From contig NZ_CACVCE010000034.1 in NCBI RefSeq assembly GCF_902729445.1, forward strand, positions 62,001 through 126,000: a DNA stretch of 64,000 nt, read 5' to 3'. A model generated the notes under the pieces. It was not told the DNA's origin. It ran no database searches and saw only the letters and a list, made by a program, of their open reading frames with translations. This DNA comes from Magnetospirillum sp902729445 (GTDB taxonomy: Bacteria; Pseudomonadota; Alphaproteobacteria; Rhodospirillales; Magnetospirillaceae). Numbering within the stretch: the first letter of the stretch is position 1; each line of letters opens with the position of its first letter. Shown here piece by piece: positions 9,424 through 17,486 of this stretch. The position numbers and the translations under genes are program-made.

Positions 9424-9950
9424 TCAGTCGTCGTACGACACCAGCGCGGTGAACGGAACGTCCATCTCGGCCAGACGCTTGCGGCCGGGCAGGAAGGTCA
9501 GCTCGATGATCGCCGCGGCGCCGACCACGTTGGCGCCGACCTTGCGCAACAGGTCCACGCCGGCCGTCATGGTGCCGCCGGTGGCCAGCAGATCGTCGAT
9601 GACCACCACGCGCTGGCCGGGTTGAACGGCGTCTTCCTGGATCTCGATGGTGTCGGTGCCGTATTCCAGGCTGTATTCGTGCTTGATGGTCTTGCCGGGC
9701 AGCTTGCCCTTCTTGCGCAGCATGACGAGAAGCCGCAGCCCAGCTTCAGCGCCAGCGGCGCCGCTGCCAGAAAGCCGCGCGATTCGACGCCGGCCAGCAG
9801 ATCGGGCTGGAACTTGCGGACCTCACGCGACATGCGCCCCATCGCCACCTGCCAGGCATCGGGATGGGCCAACAGGGTCGAGATGTCATAGAACAGGATG
9901 CCCGGCTTGGGAAAATCGGGAATGCCCCTGATGTGGTCCTTGATATCCAT
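9424..9950 (-). pseudogene. apt: Adenine phosphoribosyltransferase interrupted by a 2-base insertion
   Basis: The N-terminal half (MDIKDHIRGIPDFPKPGILF to LKLGCGF) and C-terminal half (RKKGKLPGKTIKHEYSLEYG, with the PRPP loop VVVIDDLLATGGT) are in different frames. The break falls at GAGA, 9727-9730 on the plus strand. Removing two bases (one TC on the coding strand) restores GFVMLRKKGKLPG and a 174-residue protein, the normal Apt length. Apt salvages adenine to AMP. As written, translation from 9950 runs out of frame to a stop near 9567. This may be a true pseudogene or an assembly error; the otherwise perfect conservation favours an error or a very recent mutation. Confidence 0.92.
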
Positions 9951-10018
9951 GCTGCTGCGGTCTCCATCCCGTGGTCGAATAAGGTCGGCGCCGATGGTAC
10001 CCTTGGCCTCACGCGCGG

Positions 10019-10999
10019 TCAAAGCAAACACTTGTCGAGCGCGGCCAGGACGGCGGTCTCGGGGATGGCGTCCATCTTGTCGCTTCCCCAGTCGGCGGCC
10101 CGTAAAACCGTCAGCGTCCGAGCTGCCGGGGCGAATTTGTCGGCCGGCGTCGGACCAAACAACGACACCAGCGGAATGTCGGCCAGGGCCAGCATGTGGC
10201 CGGTGCCCGAATCGTTGGCGATGGCCGCCCCCATCCTGCGCCCCAGGGCGATGGTCAGCATCGGCGTGACCGCCGCCGCCTGCTGCAACGGGAAGCGGGC
10301 ATTGGGCACCTGCTCGCGGATCGCGCCGGCCCAGTCGGCCTCGGCCGGACCCAGCAGGAACACCGGCACCCGCCCAAGCTCGGCTTGCCTGCGCGCGACG
10401 GCGATGAAGCGGTCCAGCGGCCAGCATTTGATCCGCCCGCCCGCCCCCGGGGCCAGCCCGACATAAGAAGCCCCGTCGGGCAGCAGAGCGACCGCGGTCG
10501 CCGCGATCGCCGCGTCGTTGGGCAAAGGCGCGCAGGCATCGGCCGGCTGTCCGCTGGCCAGTTCGACCAGATCCATCACTTGCGCCACCATCGAGGCCGG
10601 CCGGCGATAGCCGGCGGGCGGGCGGGCGTCGGACAAAAGAAACCCGGCGGCGGCGGAAATGAACCGTTCATGGCCGATCCGCCGCAGGATCAGGCTGGTC
10701 AGCAGACGGCGCTGGGTATCGATGATCAGGTCGAATGTCCGCCCGGCCAACGGACGACGGCCAAACAATTCGCCGACGCGCGATCCGATCCCCGCCTGGT
10801 CCAGCACCTCGGACACCAGGCCTTCGACCAGGGGCGCCAGGATACCGGCATAGACACTGTGGCCCTTGCCGGCCATCCAGGTGATGCGCGCCTGGGGGAA
10901 GGCGGCCTTCAGCGCCCGCAGGAACGGCAGCTTCATCAGCCCGTCGCCGACGGCGTCCAGCCCGACATAGACCAGGATGGTGGCGGGACCGGCGCTCAT
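10019..10999 (-). CDS. Family 9 glycosyltransferase (heptosyltransferase-like)
   Basis: 326 residues. The start is VYVGLDAVGDGLMKLPFLRALKAAFP, the GT9 N-terminal motif (usually a GD-x-hydrophobic-x-TP/LP pattern), and the C-terminal donor-site region is IANDSGTGHMLALADIPLVSLFGPTPADKF. GT9 enzymes add ADP-heptose to the inner core of lipopolysaccharide at the inner face of the membrane; hldE at 51.8 kb could supply that donor. The ATG at 10999 overlaps the gmk stop by four bases (ATGA), so it is translationally coupled to gmk. Acceptor specificity is unknown. Confidence 0.85.
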   Translation of the reverse strand: MSAGPATILVYVGLDAVGDGLMKLPFLRALKAAFPQARITWMAGKGHSVYAGILAPLVEGLVSEVLDQAGIGSRVGELFGRRPLAGRTFDLIIDTQRRLLTSLILRRIGHERFISAAAGFLLSDARPPAGYRRPASMVAQVMDLVELASGQPADACAPLPNDAAIAATAVALLPDGASYVGLAPGAGGRIKCWPLDRFIAVARRQAELGRVPVFLLGPAEADWAGAIREQVPNARFPLQQAAAVTPMLTIALGRRMGAAIANDSGTGHMLALADIPLVSLFGPTPADKFAPAARTLTVLRAADWGSDKMDAIPETAVLAALDKCLL

Positions 11000-11652
11000 C
11001 CCTCGCCGCGCAGATTGTTGACGAAGGCGGCCATGCCGACCTGGCGGTCGCGCTTCAGACGCTCGGAATCCAAGATGGCCTGGACGCGGGCGATCGAGCG
11101 ATCGACCTCGGTATTGAGCAGGATGTAATCGTACTCGAACCAGTGGCTCATCTCGTCGCCGGCCTTGGCCATGCGCTTCCTGACCACCTCTTCGGTATCC
11201 TGGGCCCGGCCGCGCAGGCGGCGCTCGAGTTCCTCGACCGAGGGCGGCAGGATGAACACGGTGACCAGATCCGAGCGGGCGTTCTGCCCCAATTGCTGGG
11301 TGCCCTGCCAGTCGATGTCGAACAGCACGTCGCGGCCCGAGGCCAGGGCGTCCTCGACCGGCTGGCGCGGCGTGCCGTAATAATTGTCGAACACCTTGGC
11401 GTGTTCCAGGAACTGGCCGGCGGCGACCATCTGCTGGAATGTCTCGACGGTGACGAAATGATAGTCCTTGCCGTCGACCTCGCCCGGGCGCGGCGCCCGG
11501 GTGGTGCACGAAACCGACATGGCGATGTCGGCATCGCGATCCAGCAGGGCGCGGGCGATGGTGCTCTTGCCGGCGCCCGACGGCGACGACAGCACCAGCA
11601 TCAGGCCGCGACGGGCGACGGTCGGAAGGTTGGCGGGCGGCGTGGCGGTCAT
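10996..11652 (-). CDS. gmk: Guanylate kinase
   Basis: 218 residues. It has the P-loop SSPSGAGKST near residue 25, the GMP-binding region SVSCTTRAPRPGEVDGKDYHF and the DIDWQGTQQL segment, all typical of Gmk (about 200-220 residues). It phosphorylates GMP to GDP in the cytoplasm. It follows the YicC-family gene by 9 bases and overlaps the glycosyltransferase start. The yicC-gmk order is widespread in bacteria, which supports both calls. Confidence 0.97.
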   Translation of the reverse strand: MTATPPANLPTVARRGLMLVLSSPSGAGKSTIARALLDRDADIAMSVSCTTRAPRPGEVDGKDYHFVTVETFQQMVAAGQFLEHAKVFDNYYGTPRQPVEDALASGRDVLFDIDWQGTQQLGQNARSDLVTVFILPPSVEELERRLRGRAQDTEEVVRKRMAKAGDEMSHWFEYDYILLNTEVDRSIARVQAILDSERLKRDRQVGMAAFVNNLRGEG

Positions 11653-11661
11653 GATCTTCCC

Positions 11662-12558
11662 CTATTCGATGTTCTGAACCTGCTCGCGGAACTGGTCGAT
11701 CACCGCCTTCAGATCCAGGCCGATGCGGGTCAGTTCGACGTCTTGCGCCTTCGAGCACAAGGTGTTGGCTTCGCGGTTGAATTCCTGCGACAGGAAATCG
11801 AGCTTGCGGCCGACCGCGCCACCGGCGGCCAACAGCTCGCGGGCGGCGCCGACATGGGCACGCAGACGGTCGAGTTCCTCGCGGATGTCGGCCTTGACCG
11901 CCAGCAACGCCACTTCCTGGGCGATCCGCTCGTCGATCAGGGACGGCTGGGCCTCGACGATCGCCGCCAATTGGACCCGCAATCGTTCCTTGACCGCCTC
12001 GGGCCGCAGCGCGGCGGTGCCGCCGGCCCGCTCGGACAGGGTGGAAATCTCGGCCAGTTGGTCCAGCAGCACCGCCTTGATGCGCTGGCCCTCGGACAGC
12101 CGCATCAAGGCCAGTTGATCCAGTACCTGGATCAGGCTGTCCTTGATCGCCGCCTCGCGCGCCTGGCGCTTGTCCGGGCTGTCCTCGTCCTCGGCGCCGA
12201 CCGGCTCCAGCACGCCCTTGACCGCCAGCAACCCGTCCCAGCTGGCCGGCTGCACATGGGGATAAAGCGGCGCCAGTTCGGCGGCCAGACCGGCCAGTTG
12301 CCGCACCAAGGCGGCGTTGATCCGCACCATGGGGGCCTCGCTGGCCGCCGTCAGGTTCAAGGACAGTTGGATGTTGCCGCGCTTGAGCACACGCGCCGCC
12401 GCCTCGCGGGCGATGGGGTCCAACGCGTCCAAGCCCGGCGGCAGGCGCAGCCGCAATTCAAGCCCGCGCCCGTTGACGCTTTTGGCTTCCCACACCCACG
12501 AACCTTGGGCATCGCGCCCTTCGGCGCGGGCATAGCCGGTCATGCTGGCGACGGTCAC
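11662..12558 (-). CDS. YicC/YloC family endoribonuclease
   Basis: 298 residues. It starts with the family signature MTVASMTGYARAEG and ends with DFLSQEFNREANTLCSKAQD followed by IGLDLKAVIDQFREQVQNIE, the conserved C-terminal block (DUF1732). YicC proteins are stress-linked endoribonucleases; in E. coli YicC takes part in small-RNA turnover. Length is normal (about 290). It is the first gene of the yicC-gmk-glycosyltransferase operon and diverges from the pseudo-receiver gene over a 197-base AT-rich region. Confidence 0.95.
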   Translation of the reverse strand: MTVASMTGYARAEGRDAQGSWVWEAKSVNGRGLELRLRLPPGLDALDPIAREAAARVLKRGNIQLSLNLTAASEAPMVRINAALVRQLAGLAAELAPLYPHVQPASWDGLLAVKGVLEPVGAEDEDSPDKRQAREAAIKDSLIQVLDQLALMRLSEGQRIKAVLLDQLAEISTLSERAGGTAALRPEAVKERLRVQLAAIVEAQPSLIDERIAQEVALLAVKADIREELDRLRAHVGAARELLAAGGAVGRKLDFLSQEFNREANTLCSKAQDVELTRIGLDLKAVIDQFREQVQNIE

Positions 12559-12639
12559 GGGCGATCTCCTGGCAGGGTTTCGGCTTGGTTATAGCGGCGG
12601 CGCGGCCCGGCAACAACCCGGCGCGCACAGCTGATCGCC

Positions 12640-12755
12640 GCATAAATAAAACAATTGTTTCAGCAGAAGTCCTAAATTTCTTGTAAATTGCGCAACAAAA
12701 TTGATAGTTTTTATGGGGACATAGCCATTGTAAATAGCATTTAAACAGGCAGTGA
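12640..12755. promoter_or_regulatory. AT-rich divergent regulatory region with a perfect palindrome
   Basis: Between the divergent yicC-like gene and the pseudo-receiver gene the base composition turns sharply AT-rich against the GC-rich surroundings. It contains the perfect 12-base palindrome AAACAATTGTTT (12649-12660) and several TTGTAA/TTGATA-like hexamers that could serve as -35 elements for the plus-strand gene. A precise promoter cannot be fixed by eye. Confidence 0.5.
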
Positions 12756-13682
12756 ATGGCCAGCACATCACCAGCAATATCTCGGGCTCCCAGCAGGAAT
12801 GCGGCAATCAACGGCGCAGGTTCACTGGCGAAAGTCCGTGCTCTCGTGTGCGAGCCCAATAGCATGATTAAACAAGGCATCAGAATTGGCCTGAATAATC
12901 TTGGTATTCGCGACATTGCCGAGGCCAACACCTTCGTCAACGCCCACAATGCGTTCGCCACCGAGCGTTTCGATATGGTGGTGATGAACTCCGAGATCGA
13001 CGGCACCGACACCACCTATCTGCTGCGCGAGACCCGGCTGGGCCGCCTGGGCACCGACCCCTTCATCGTCGGCGCCATGTTGCTGGCCACCACCGACGAA
13101 TCGCGCGTCCATAATTGCGTCAATTCCGGCGCCGACGATTTGCTGCTGATTCCGTTCTCGCCCGACCAGATCGCCACCCGGCTGGGTGCCTTCGCCAACC
13201 GGCGCAAGCCGTTCGTGGTGACCCATGATTACATCGGGCCGGACCGGCGCAAGCAGGCGCGGCCGGGGGCGACCTCGGCGGCGGCGTTCACCGTGCCCAA
13301 TCCGGTGCAGGCCCGTGCCGCCGGCGCGGCGCCCGAACGGTATGATTCCCAGAAGTCTCAGATTTTCGGGACGCTGTCGCTGGAACGGATCAAGCGACTG
13401 GCCGCCGGCTGCGAATGGGAATGCAAGACCTTGCTGGACAAGGCCCGCGAAGGGACTCATACCCCCGAGATGGTCCTGCGCGGCGCCTTCAACCTGGAAA
13501 ACCTGATCAGCGAGTTGATGGAGCGGGTCGCCCGCGACCTGCGCCACGGCACCGAGAACCTGGAAGCCCTGCTGGCCAAGAGCGCCGAAATCAAGAACCG
13601 CCCCAGCGCCGCCACCATCGGCGAGTTCGACTCGTTGCACGCCGCCGCCCGGCGCATCGCCACGACCTATACCGGCGGCTGA
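12756..13682 (+). CDS. Pseudo-receiver (CheY-fold) protein with helical C-terminus
   Basis: 308 residues. Residues 26-150 follow the receiver pattern (KVRALVCEPNSMIKQGIRIGL ... RFDMVVMNSEIDGTDTTYLL ... NSGADDLLLIPFSPDQI). However, the phospho-acceptor Asp is Asn78 (VVMN), the first acidic pair is reduced to one Glu, and the conserved Lys before the PF motif is Ile. It should therefore not be phosphorylated in the usual way. After a YIGPDRRK motif comes a low-complexity linker and a helical C-terminal domain (about 205-308). It probably works by protein-protein contacts. The MntA/HepT pair starts 20 bases downstream. Its partner is unknown. Confidence 0.8.
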   Translation: MASTSPAISRAPSRNAAINGAGSLAKVRALVCEPNSMIKQGIRIGLNNLGIRDIAEANTFVNAHNAFATERFDMVVMNSEIDGTDTTYLLRETRLGRLGTDPFIVGAMLLATTDESRVHNCVNSGADDLLLIPFSPDQIATRLGAFANRRKPFVVTHDYIGPDRRKQARPGATSAAAFTVPNPVQARAAGAAPERYDSQKSQIFGTLSLERIKRLAAGCEWECKTLLDKAREGTHTPEMVLRGAFNLENLISELMERVARDLRHGTENLEALLAKSAEIKNRPSAATIGEFDSLHAAARRIATTYTGG

Positions 13683-13702
13683 TTTCGCTTTATCATCGGG
13701 GC

Positions 13703-14146
13703 ATGAGCGAACGCCGCCGCCCCGCCAGGGGCCGTCCCAACGTCGTCGAGGTCATGGTCCGCGTCCCGGCCGACAAGGTCGAGGCGGTCAAGGCCTATGC
13801 CACCCGCATCGGCCGCCAACGCCCGCCCATCACCCGCGACGAAGTGATCGAGACCTTGCGGGTCCACGCCGACCTGTTCGAACGGTTCGGCGTCAAGTCG
13901 GTTTCCCTGTTCGGATCAGTGGTCAGGGACGAGGCCAGGCCGATGTCCGACGTCGATCTGATGGTCGAATTCCTCCCCGGCCAGCCGGGCGGGCTGTTTC
14001 GCTATGTCGAATTGAAACATGCCCTGGAAGGGGTGCTGGGTCGCCCCGTCGATCTGATCACCAAGGGCAACATCAAACCCCGGCTGCAGGCGCATATCCT
14101 GGCGGAATGCGTGCCGGTGCTGGGCGAGGAGGCCTGTGAACTGTGA
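13703..14146 (+). CDS. mntA: MntA-type nucleotidyltransferase antitoxin with N-terminal extension
   Basis: 147 residues. The minimal nucleotidyltransferase motif SLFGSVVRDEARPMSDVDLMVEF (GS-x10-DxD) is at about 70-92, with a third acidic site in RPVDLIT. MntA antitoxins adenylylate the Tyr of their HEPN partner using ATP. The first 45 or so residues (RGRPNVVEVMVRVPADKVEAVKAY) are extra to the minimal domain and read like a ribbon-helix-helix strand plus helix. Its stop overlaps the HEPN start by four bases (GTGA), the usual arrangement of this toxin-antitoxin type. Confidence 0.9.
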   Translation: MSERRRPARGRPNVVEVMVRVPADKVEAVKAYATRIGRQRPPITRDEVIETLRVHADLFERFGVKSVSLFGSVVRDEARPMSDVDLMVEFLPGQPGGLFRYVELKHALEGVLGRPVDLITKGNIKPRLQAHILAECVPVLGEEACEL

Positions 14147-14487
14147 GCCACAAGGATTGGCGGGTCCGCATCGAGGACATGCTGGAAGCCATCGAACGGA
14201 TCACCCGCTATGTCGATGGCATGAACACCGCCGCTTTCGTCGCCGACCCGCGCACCCAGGATGCGGTGTTGCGCAACCTTGAAGTTCTGGGCGAGGCGGC
14301 CAAGCGCATCCCGTCGCCGATCCAGCACCGCCATCCCGACGTGCCGTGGTCGCGGATCACCGACATGCGCAACATCCTGGTCCACGAATACCATTCGGTC
14401 GATCCCGCCATCATCCTTGACGCCGCGCGAGGCGACCTCCCGCCGCTGGTCGGCGCCTTGAAGGCCATCTTGACGGAGCACGACTAG
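14143..14487 (+). CDS. hepT: HepT-type HEPN ribonuclease toxin
   Basis: 114 residues, GTG start. A DUF86/HEPN helical protein with the RNase motif R-x4-H in MRNILVHEY, where the Tyr three residues beyond the His is the position modified by MntA in characterised pairs. N-terminal DWRVRIEDMLEAIERITRYV is typical. Known HepT toxins are RNases (tRNA cleavage has been described), neutralised by MntA-catalysed AMPylation. Both the catalytic motif and the antitoxin's nucleotidyltransferase residues are intact, so the pair looks functional. The SDR gene begins directly after its stop. Confidence 0.9.
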   Translation: MSHKDWRVRIEDMLEAIERITRYVDGMNTAAFVADPRTQDAVLRNLEVLGEAAKRIPSPIQHRHPDVPWSRITDMRNILVHEYHSVDPAIILDAARGDLPPLVGALKAILTEHD

Positions 14488-15243
14488 GTGTCCCCCACGT
14501 CGATCCTGATCACCGGCGCGTCGTCGGGCATCGGGGAAGCCATGGCGCTTTCCTATGCCAAGCCCGGCATCGCCCTGTTCCTGTCCGGCCGCGACCGCGA
14601 ACGCCTGTCCGACGTCACCAATCGCTGCCGGGCCTTGGGCGCCGAGGCCCATTCGCGCCGTCTCGACGTGACCGACCGGGCGATGATGGATGCGTGGGTC
14701 GGCGCCTGCAACGGCAGCCGGCCGCTGGATCTGGTGGTGGCCAATGCCGGCATCTCGGCCGGTACCGGCGGCAACGGCGAGACCGCCGAGCAGGCCCGCG
14801 CCATCTTCGCCACCAATGTCGGCGGGGTCATGAACACCGTCCTGCCGGCCATCGAGGTGATGCGACCGAGAAAATCGGGGCAGATCGCCATCGTGTCGTC
14901 GCTGGCGGGTTATCGCGGCCTGGGCGGCGCGCCGGCCTATTGCGCCTCGAAGGCGGCGGTCAAGGCCTGGGGCGAAGGCCTGCGTGACTGGCTGGCCGAC
15001 GACGGAATCAGGGTGTCGGTGATCTGTCCGGGCTTCGTCACCACCCGCCTGACCGCGACCAATCGCTTCAAGATGCCGTTTCTAATGGATTCCGACCGCG
15101 CGGCGCGTATCATCATTTCGGGGCTTGCGGCCAATCGCGGCCGGATCGCCTTTCCCTGGCCGATGGCCATGGCGGCATGGCTGGCCGGCGCCTTGCCGAA
15201 CCGCCTGATGGAAGCCGTCAGCCACCGGCTGCCCAGGAAATAG
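14488..15243 (+). CDS. Short-chain dehydrogenase/reductase
   Basis: 251 residues, GTG start abutting the hepT stop. Classical SDR features: TGASSGIG cofactor loop (about 8-15), NAG (about 90), catalytic Ser in IVSSLAG and YCASKAA (Y-x3-K). RDR after the second strand suggests NADP(H). The substrate is unknown. The C-terminal segment is hydrophobic (PWPMAMAAWLAGALPNRLME), as in SDRs acting on lipids or membrane-bound substrates. The tight spacing implies co-transcription with the toxin-antitoxin pair, though a functional link is doubtful. Confidence 0.9.
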   Translation: MSPTSILITGASSGIGEAMALSYAKPGIALFLSGRDRERLSDVTNRCRALGAEAHSRRLDVTDRAMMDAWVGACNGSRPLDLVVANAGISAGTGGNGETAEQARAIFATNVGGVMNTVLPAIEVMRPRKSGQIAIVSSLAGYRGLGGAPAYCASKAAVKAWGEGLRDWLADDGIRVSVICPGFVTTRLTATNRFKMPFLMDSDRAARIIISGLAANRGRIAFPWPMAMAAWLAGALPNRLMEAVSHRLPRK

Positions 15244-15250
15244 CCCGCCC

Positions 15251-15304
15251 TAGTGTCCTGCCCCAGAAATTCGCAAGTGAATTTCTGGGATGAGCAGGCC
15301 ACTA
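15251..15304. repeat. Long interrupted palindrome after the SDR gene
   Basis: Outer arms TAGTGTCCTGC (15251-15261) and GCAGGCCACTA (15294-15304) differ at one position. Inner arms CCCAGAAATTC (15262-15272) and GAATTTCTGGG (15279-15289) are perfect, with a 6-base loop. It can fold as a long hairpin and may terminate the SDR transcript, but it has no T tract and looks like a palindromic repeat unit. Confidence 0.7.
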
Positions 15305-15316
15305 ATCTGTTGAGTT

Positions 15317-15368
15317 GTGTGGTGATTCCGATGTCCGCATTTTGATGCGAACTTCGGAATCACCACAC
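15317..15368. repeat. Perfect 15-bp inverted repeat upstream of the binding-protein gene
   Basis: GTGTGGTGATTCCGA (15317-15331) and TCGGAATCACCACAC (15354-15368) are exact complements. A smaller stem (CGCAT/ATGCG) lies in the 22-base loop. The right arm ends one base before the AGGAGAAG ribosome binding site of the next gene, so it could influence that gene's expression. Confidence 0.7.
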
Positions 15369-15384
15369 TAGGAGAAGCTTGACG

Positions 15385-16110
15385 ATGCTGCGCGTCCTCG
15401 CCACCGCCTTCGCCCTGTCGTGGCTGGCCGCCGCCCCGGCGCTCGCCGCCGAGCTGGAATATGTCTATCCCGACCAGTCGGTGTGGACCACCCGCGTCGA
15501 TGCGAAGGGCGAGCCCGACAATCCGCTGCTGCGTCTGGCCAACGTGATGTTCACCCAGGCCGGCATCAAGTGGACGGCGCGGGGCTATCCCGCCAGCCGC
15601 ATGTTCGAGGTGTTGAAATCGGGGACCGCCCAATTCTCGATGCTGGTCCGCGCGCCGGCCCTGGCGGAATGCTGCCTTTACGGCAAGAACCCGGTCGCCT
15701 CGACCGAGCTTCGGGCCTATCGCCAGGCCGACAGTCCGGCGCTGGTCGGAAAGGAAGGCCTGGCCGGCAAGCGGGTGGCGCTGATCCGGGGATATTCCTA
15801 TGCCGGCCTCAAGGATTTCATCGCCGATCCGGCCAACGCGGTACGGACGGAAGAAGTGACCAGCCACGATTCCGCCTTCGCCCTGTTGGCGCGGGACCGC
15901 GTCGATTACGTCCTGGATTATGCCGGCCCGGCCGGCGAGGTGCTGGCAGAACACCCGATCAGCCGGGTGCAGTCCGATCTGGTGTCGCGCCTGGACGTCT
16001 ATCTGGTGCTGTCCAAAACCTATCCCGACGCCGATGCGGTGATCGCGCGGCTGCAGGCCATCGCCGACCGGCTGGACAAGGAACGTATCCTGGCCGGAAC
16101 GGTCAGGTAG
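15385..16110 (+). CDS. Periplasmic solute-binding protein (family 3-like)
   Basis: 241 residues from the ATG at 15385, chosen because AGGAGAAG (15370-15377) lies 7 bases upstream; a TTG at 15379 is less likely. A signal peptide (LRVLATAFALSWLAAAPALAA) is followed by a two-lobed binding-protein pattern: PLLRLANVMFTQAGIKW, the EVLKSGTAQFSM region, GLAGKRVALIRGYSYAGL, then DYVLDYAGPAGEV and RLDVYLVLSKTYP. Family 3 members bind amino acids or, as lone genes, serve as sensors. No ABC permease is nearby, so it is an orphan with unknown ligand. Its last 8 bases overlap the convergent membrane gene. Confidence 0.85.
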   Translation: MLRVLATAFALSWLAAAPALAAELEYVYPDQSVWTTRVDAKGEPDNPLLRLANVMFTQAGIKWTARGYPASRMFEVLKSGTAQFSMLVRAPALAECCLYGKNPVASTELRAYRQADSPALVGKEGLAGKRVALIRGYSYAGLKDFIADPANAVRTEEVTSHDSAFALLARDRVDYVLDYAGPAGEVLAEHPISRVQSDLVSRLDVYLVLSKTYPDADAVIARLQAIADRLDKERILAGTVR

Positions 16111-17482
16111 GCGGAACCGGCTTGCGGCGGGTGAAACGCTGATCCAGGCGGATCGCCGCCACCGAGCAGGCGAACAAGGCCAGCCACACCAGACGATTCT
16201 GATAGCGGTCATGCGGGTTGGACAAGGCCCCGCACACCACGGCGTTGCCGATGATCGCCAGGATGACGGTCACCAGAAGCCCGGCCGAGATGCGGTCGCG
16301 CCGCCGCCAGGCCACCACCAGCAGACCGAACAGGGCCACCTGCGCCGCCTGGGCCACCGGCACCTGGATCTGGTTGATCAGGGTGAAGTCGATCCCTTCG
16401 GCGCGCTGCTGCATGGCGAAGCGGAACGAGCGGAAATCGCGCGGATAGCGCTTCAACACGGTCTTCACGAAGTGCCACGACATCGGCACCAGATCCTCGC
16501 CCGAGCCGATCAGGTCGATCTGGGTGATGGTATTGCGGGCCATGGCGCGGGCGACGTCGGCCGGGAAGGTCTTGATCGCCCCCGAGACGATGGCGCCGGC
16601 CTCGTCGTGCATGGCCTTCCAGCCGCCCAGATCGTCGAAGGCGCTGTCGCCCCACAGGAACTCGTCGGCGGTGTAGGGCAGACCTTCCTTGTGGGCGCAC
16701 ATCTTGAAGGTGGCGCCATTGGGACAGACCTCGTCCAGATACTTCTTGGCCAGTCCGTCCTGGACGAACAGGGCCAATTGCAGCACCTGCCCCGACTGGG
16801 TGAAGAAGGCCTGGCCGGTCACCGCCCAATGCAGTCCGGGCACGGCGGCCGTGCCCAAGGCCACCGCCAGCACCGGAAACAGCAGGCGCGGACGCGGCAG
16901 CCTGAGCGACAGGCGCGAGAACAGGTGCAGGCCGGTCATCGCGATGATCAGCCCGGCCGCCACCGCCACATGGGACATATGCAGGCAAATGCCCAGCGCC
17001 ACCAACGGCACCAGGGCCAATCGGCGGGGCCGCGACAGATTGTCGCCAAAGGCCAGCACCGCCAGCCCCAGCACGGCGAAGCCGGCGAACATGTCGGCCA
17101 GGATCTGGCTGACCACCCACGGCAGGCCGGTGAACAGCGCGACGATCACCCCCATCAGCACATAGACCTGCGGCCGATAGCGCGCCACCCAGGCCCACAC
17201 CGCCTCGTGCATGATCCAGGCGCCGATCAGTGCCTGCGTCCACGCCACCGCCCACAAGGTGCCGAAGGGATGGCCGATCCAGGTGAAGGCGCCATAGGTC
17301 ATGATGCGCCAGATGATCGGCTGCCAGGTGAACGACATCTCGACATAATCTTCGGTGTCGTAATAGATCAGCGGATAGCCGTTCCACAGGGCCGGGGCCA
17401 GGAACAGGGCCGCCACCACAAGGATCGACAGCACGCGCCAGCCCCGCCAGTGGAACAGGTCCGGCCCCGCGCTCAGATGCAT
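16103..17482 (-). CDS. Polytopic membrane protein of unknown function
   Basis: 459 residues from the ATG at 17482, four bases after the cysS stop; an upstream ATG would overlap cysS by 41 bases. It has about 10 hydrophobic segments, beginning WRVLSILVVAALFLAPALW, with an early polar loop containing YYDTEDYVEMSF. That layout (short first TM, acidic first loop, many TMs) resembles GT-C glycosyltransferases and related lipid-linked sugar enzymes, but no family is recognised. It probably lies in the inner membrane and is co-transcribed with cysS and gltX. Confidence 0.8.
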   Translation of the reverse strand: MHLSAGPDLFHWRGWRVLSILVVAALFLAPALWNGYPLIYYDTEDYVEMSFTWQPIIWRIMTYGAFTWIGHPFGTLWAVAWTQALIGAWIMHEAVWAWVARYRPQVYVLMGVIVALFTGLPWVVSQILADMFAGFAVLGLAVLAFGDNLSRPRRLALVPLVALGICLHMSHVAVAAGLIIAMTGLHLFSRLSLRLPRPRLLFPVLAVALGTAAVPGLHWAVTGQAFFTQSGQVLQLALFVQDGLAKKYLDEVCPNGATFKMCAHKEGLPYTADEFLWGDSAFDDLGGWKAMHDEAGAIVSGAIKTFPADVARAMARNTITQIDLIGSGEDLVPMSWHFVKTVLKRYPRDFRSFRFAMQQRAEGIDFTLINQIQVPVAQAAQVALFGLLVVAWRRRDRISAGLLVTVILAIIGNAVVCGALSNPHDRYQNRLVWLALFACSVAAIRLDQRFTRRKPVPPT

Positions 17483-17486
17483 CGGA

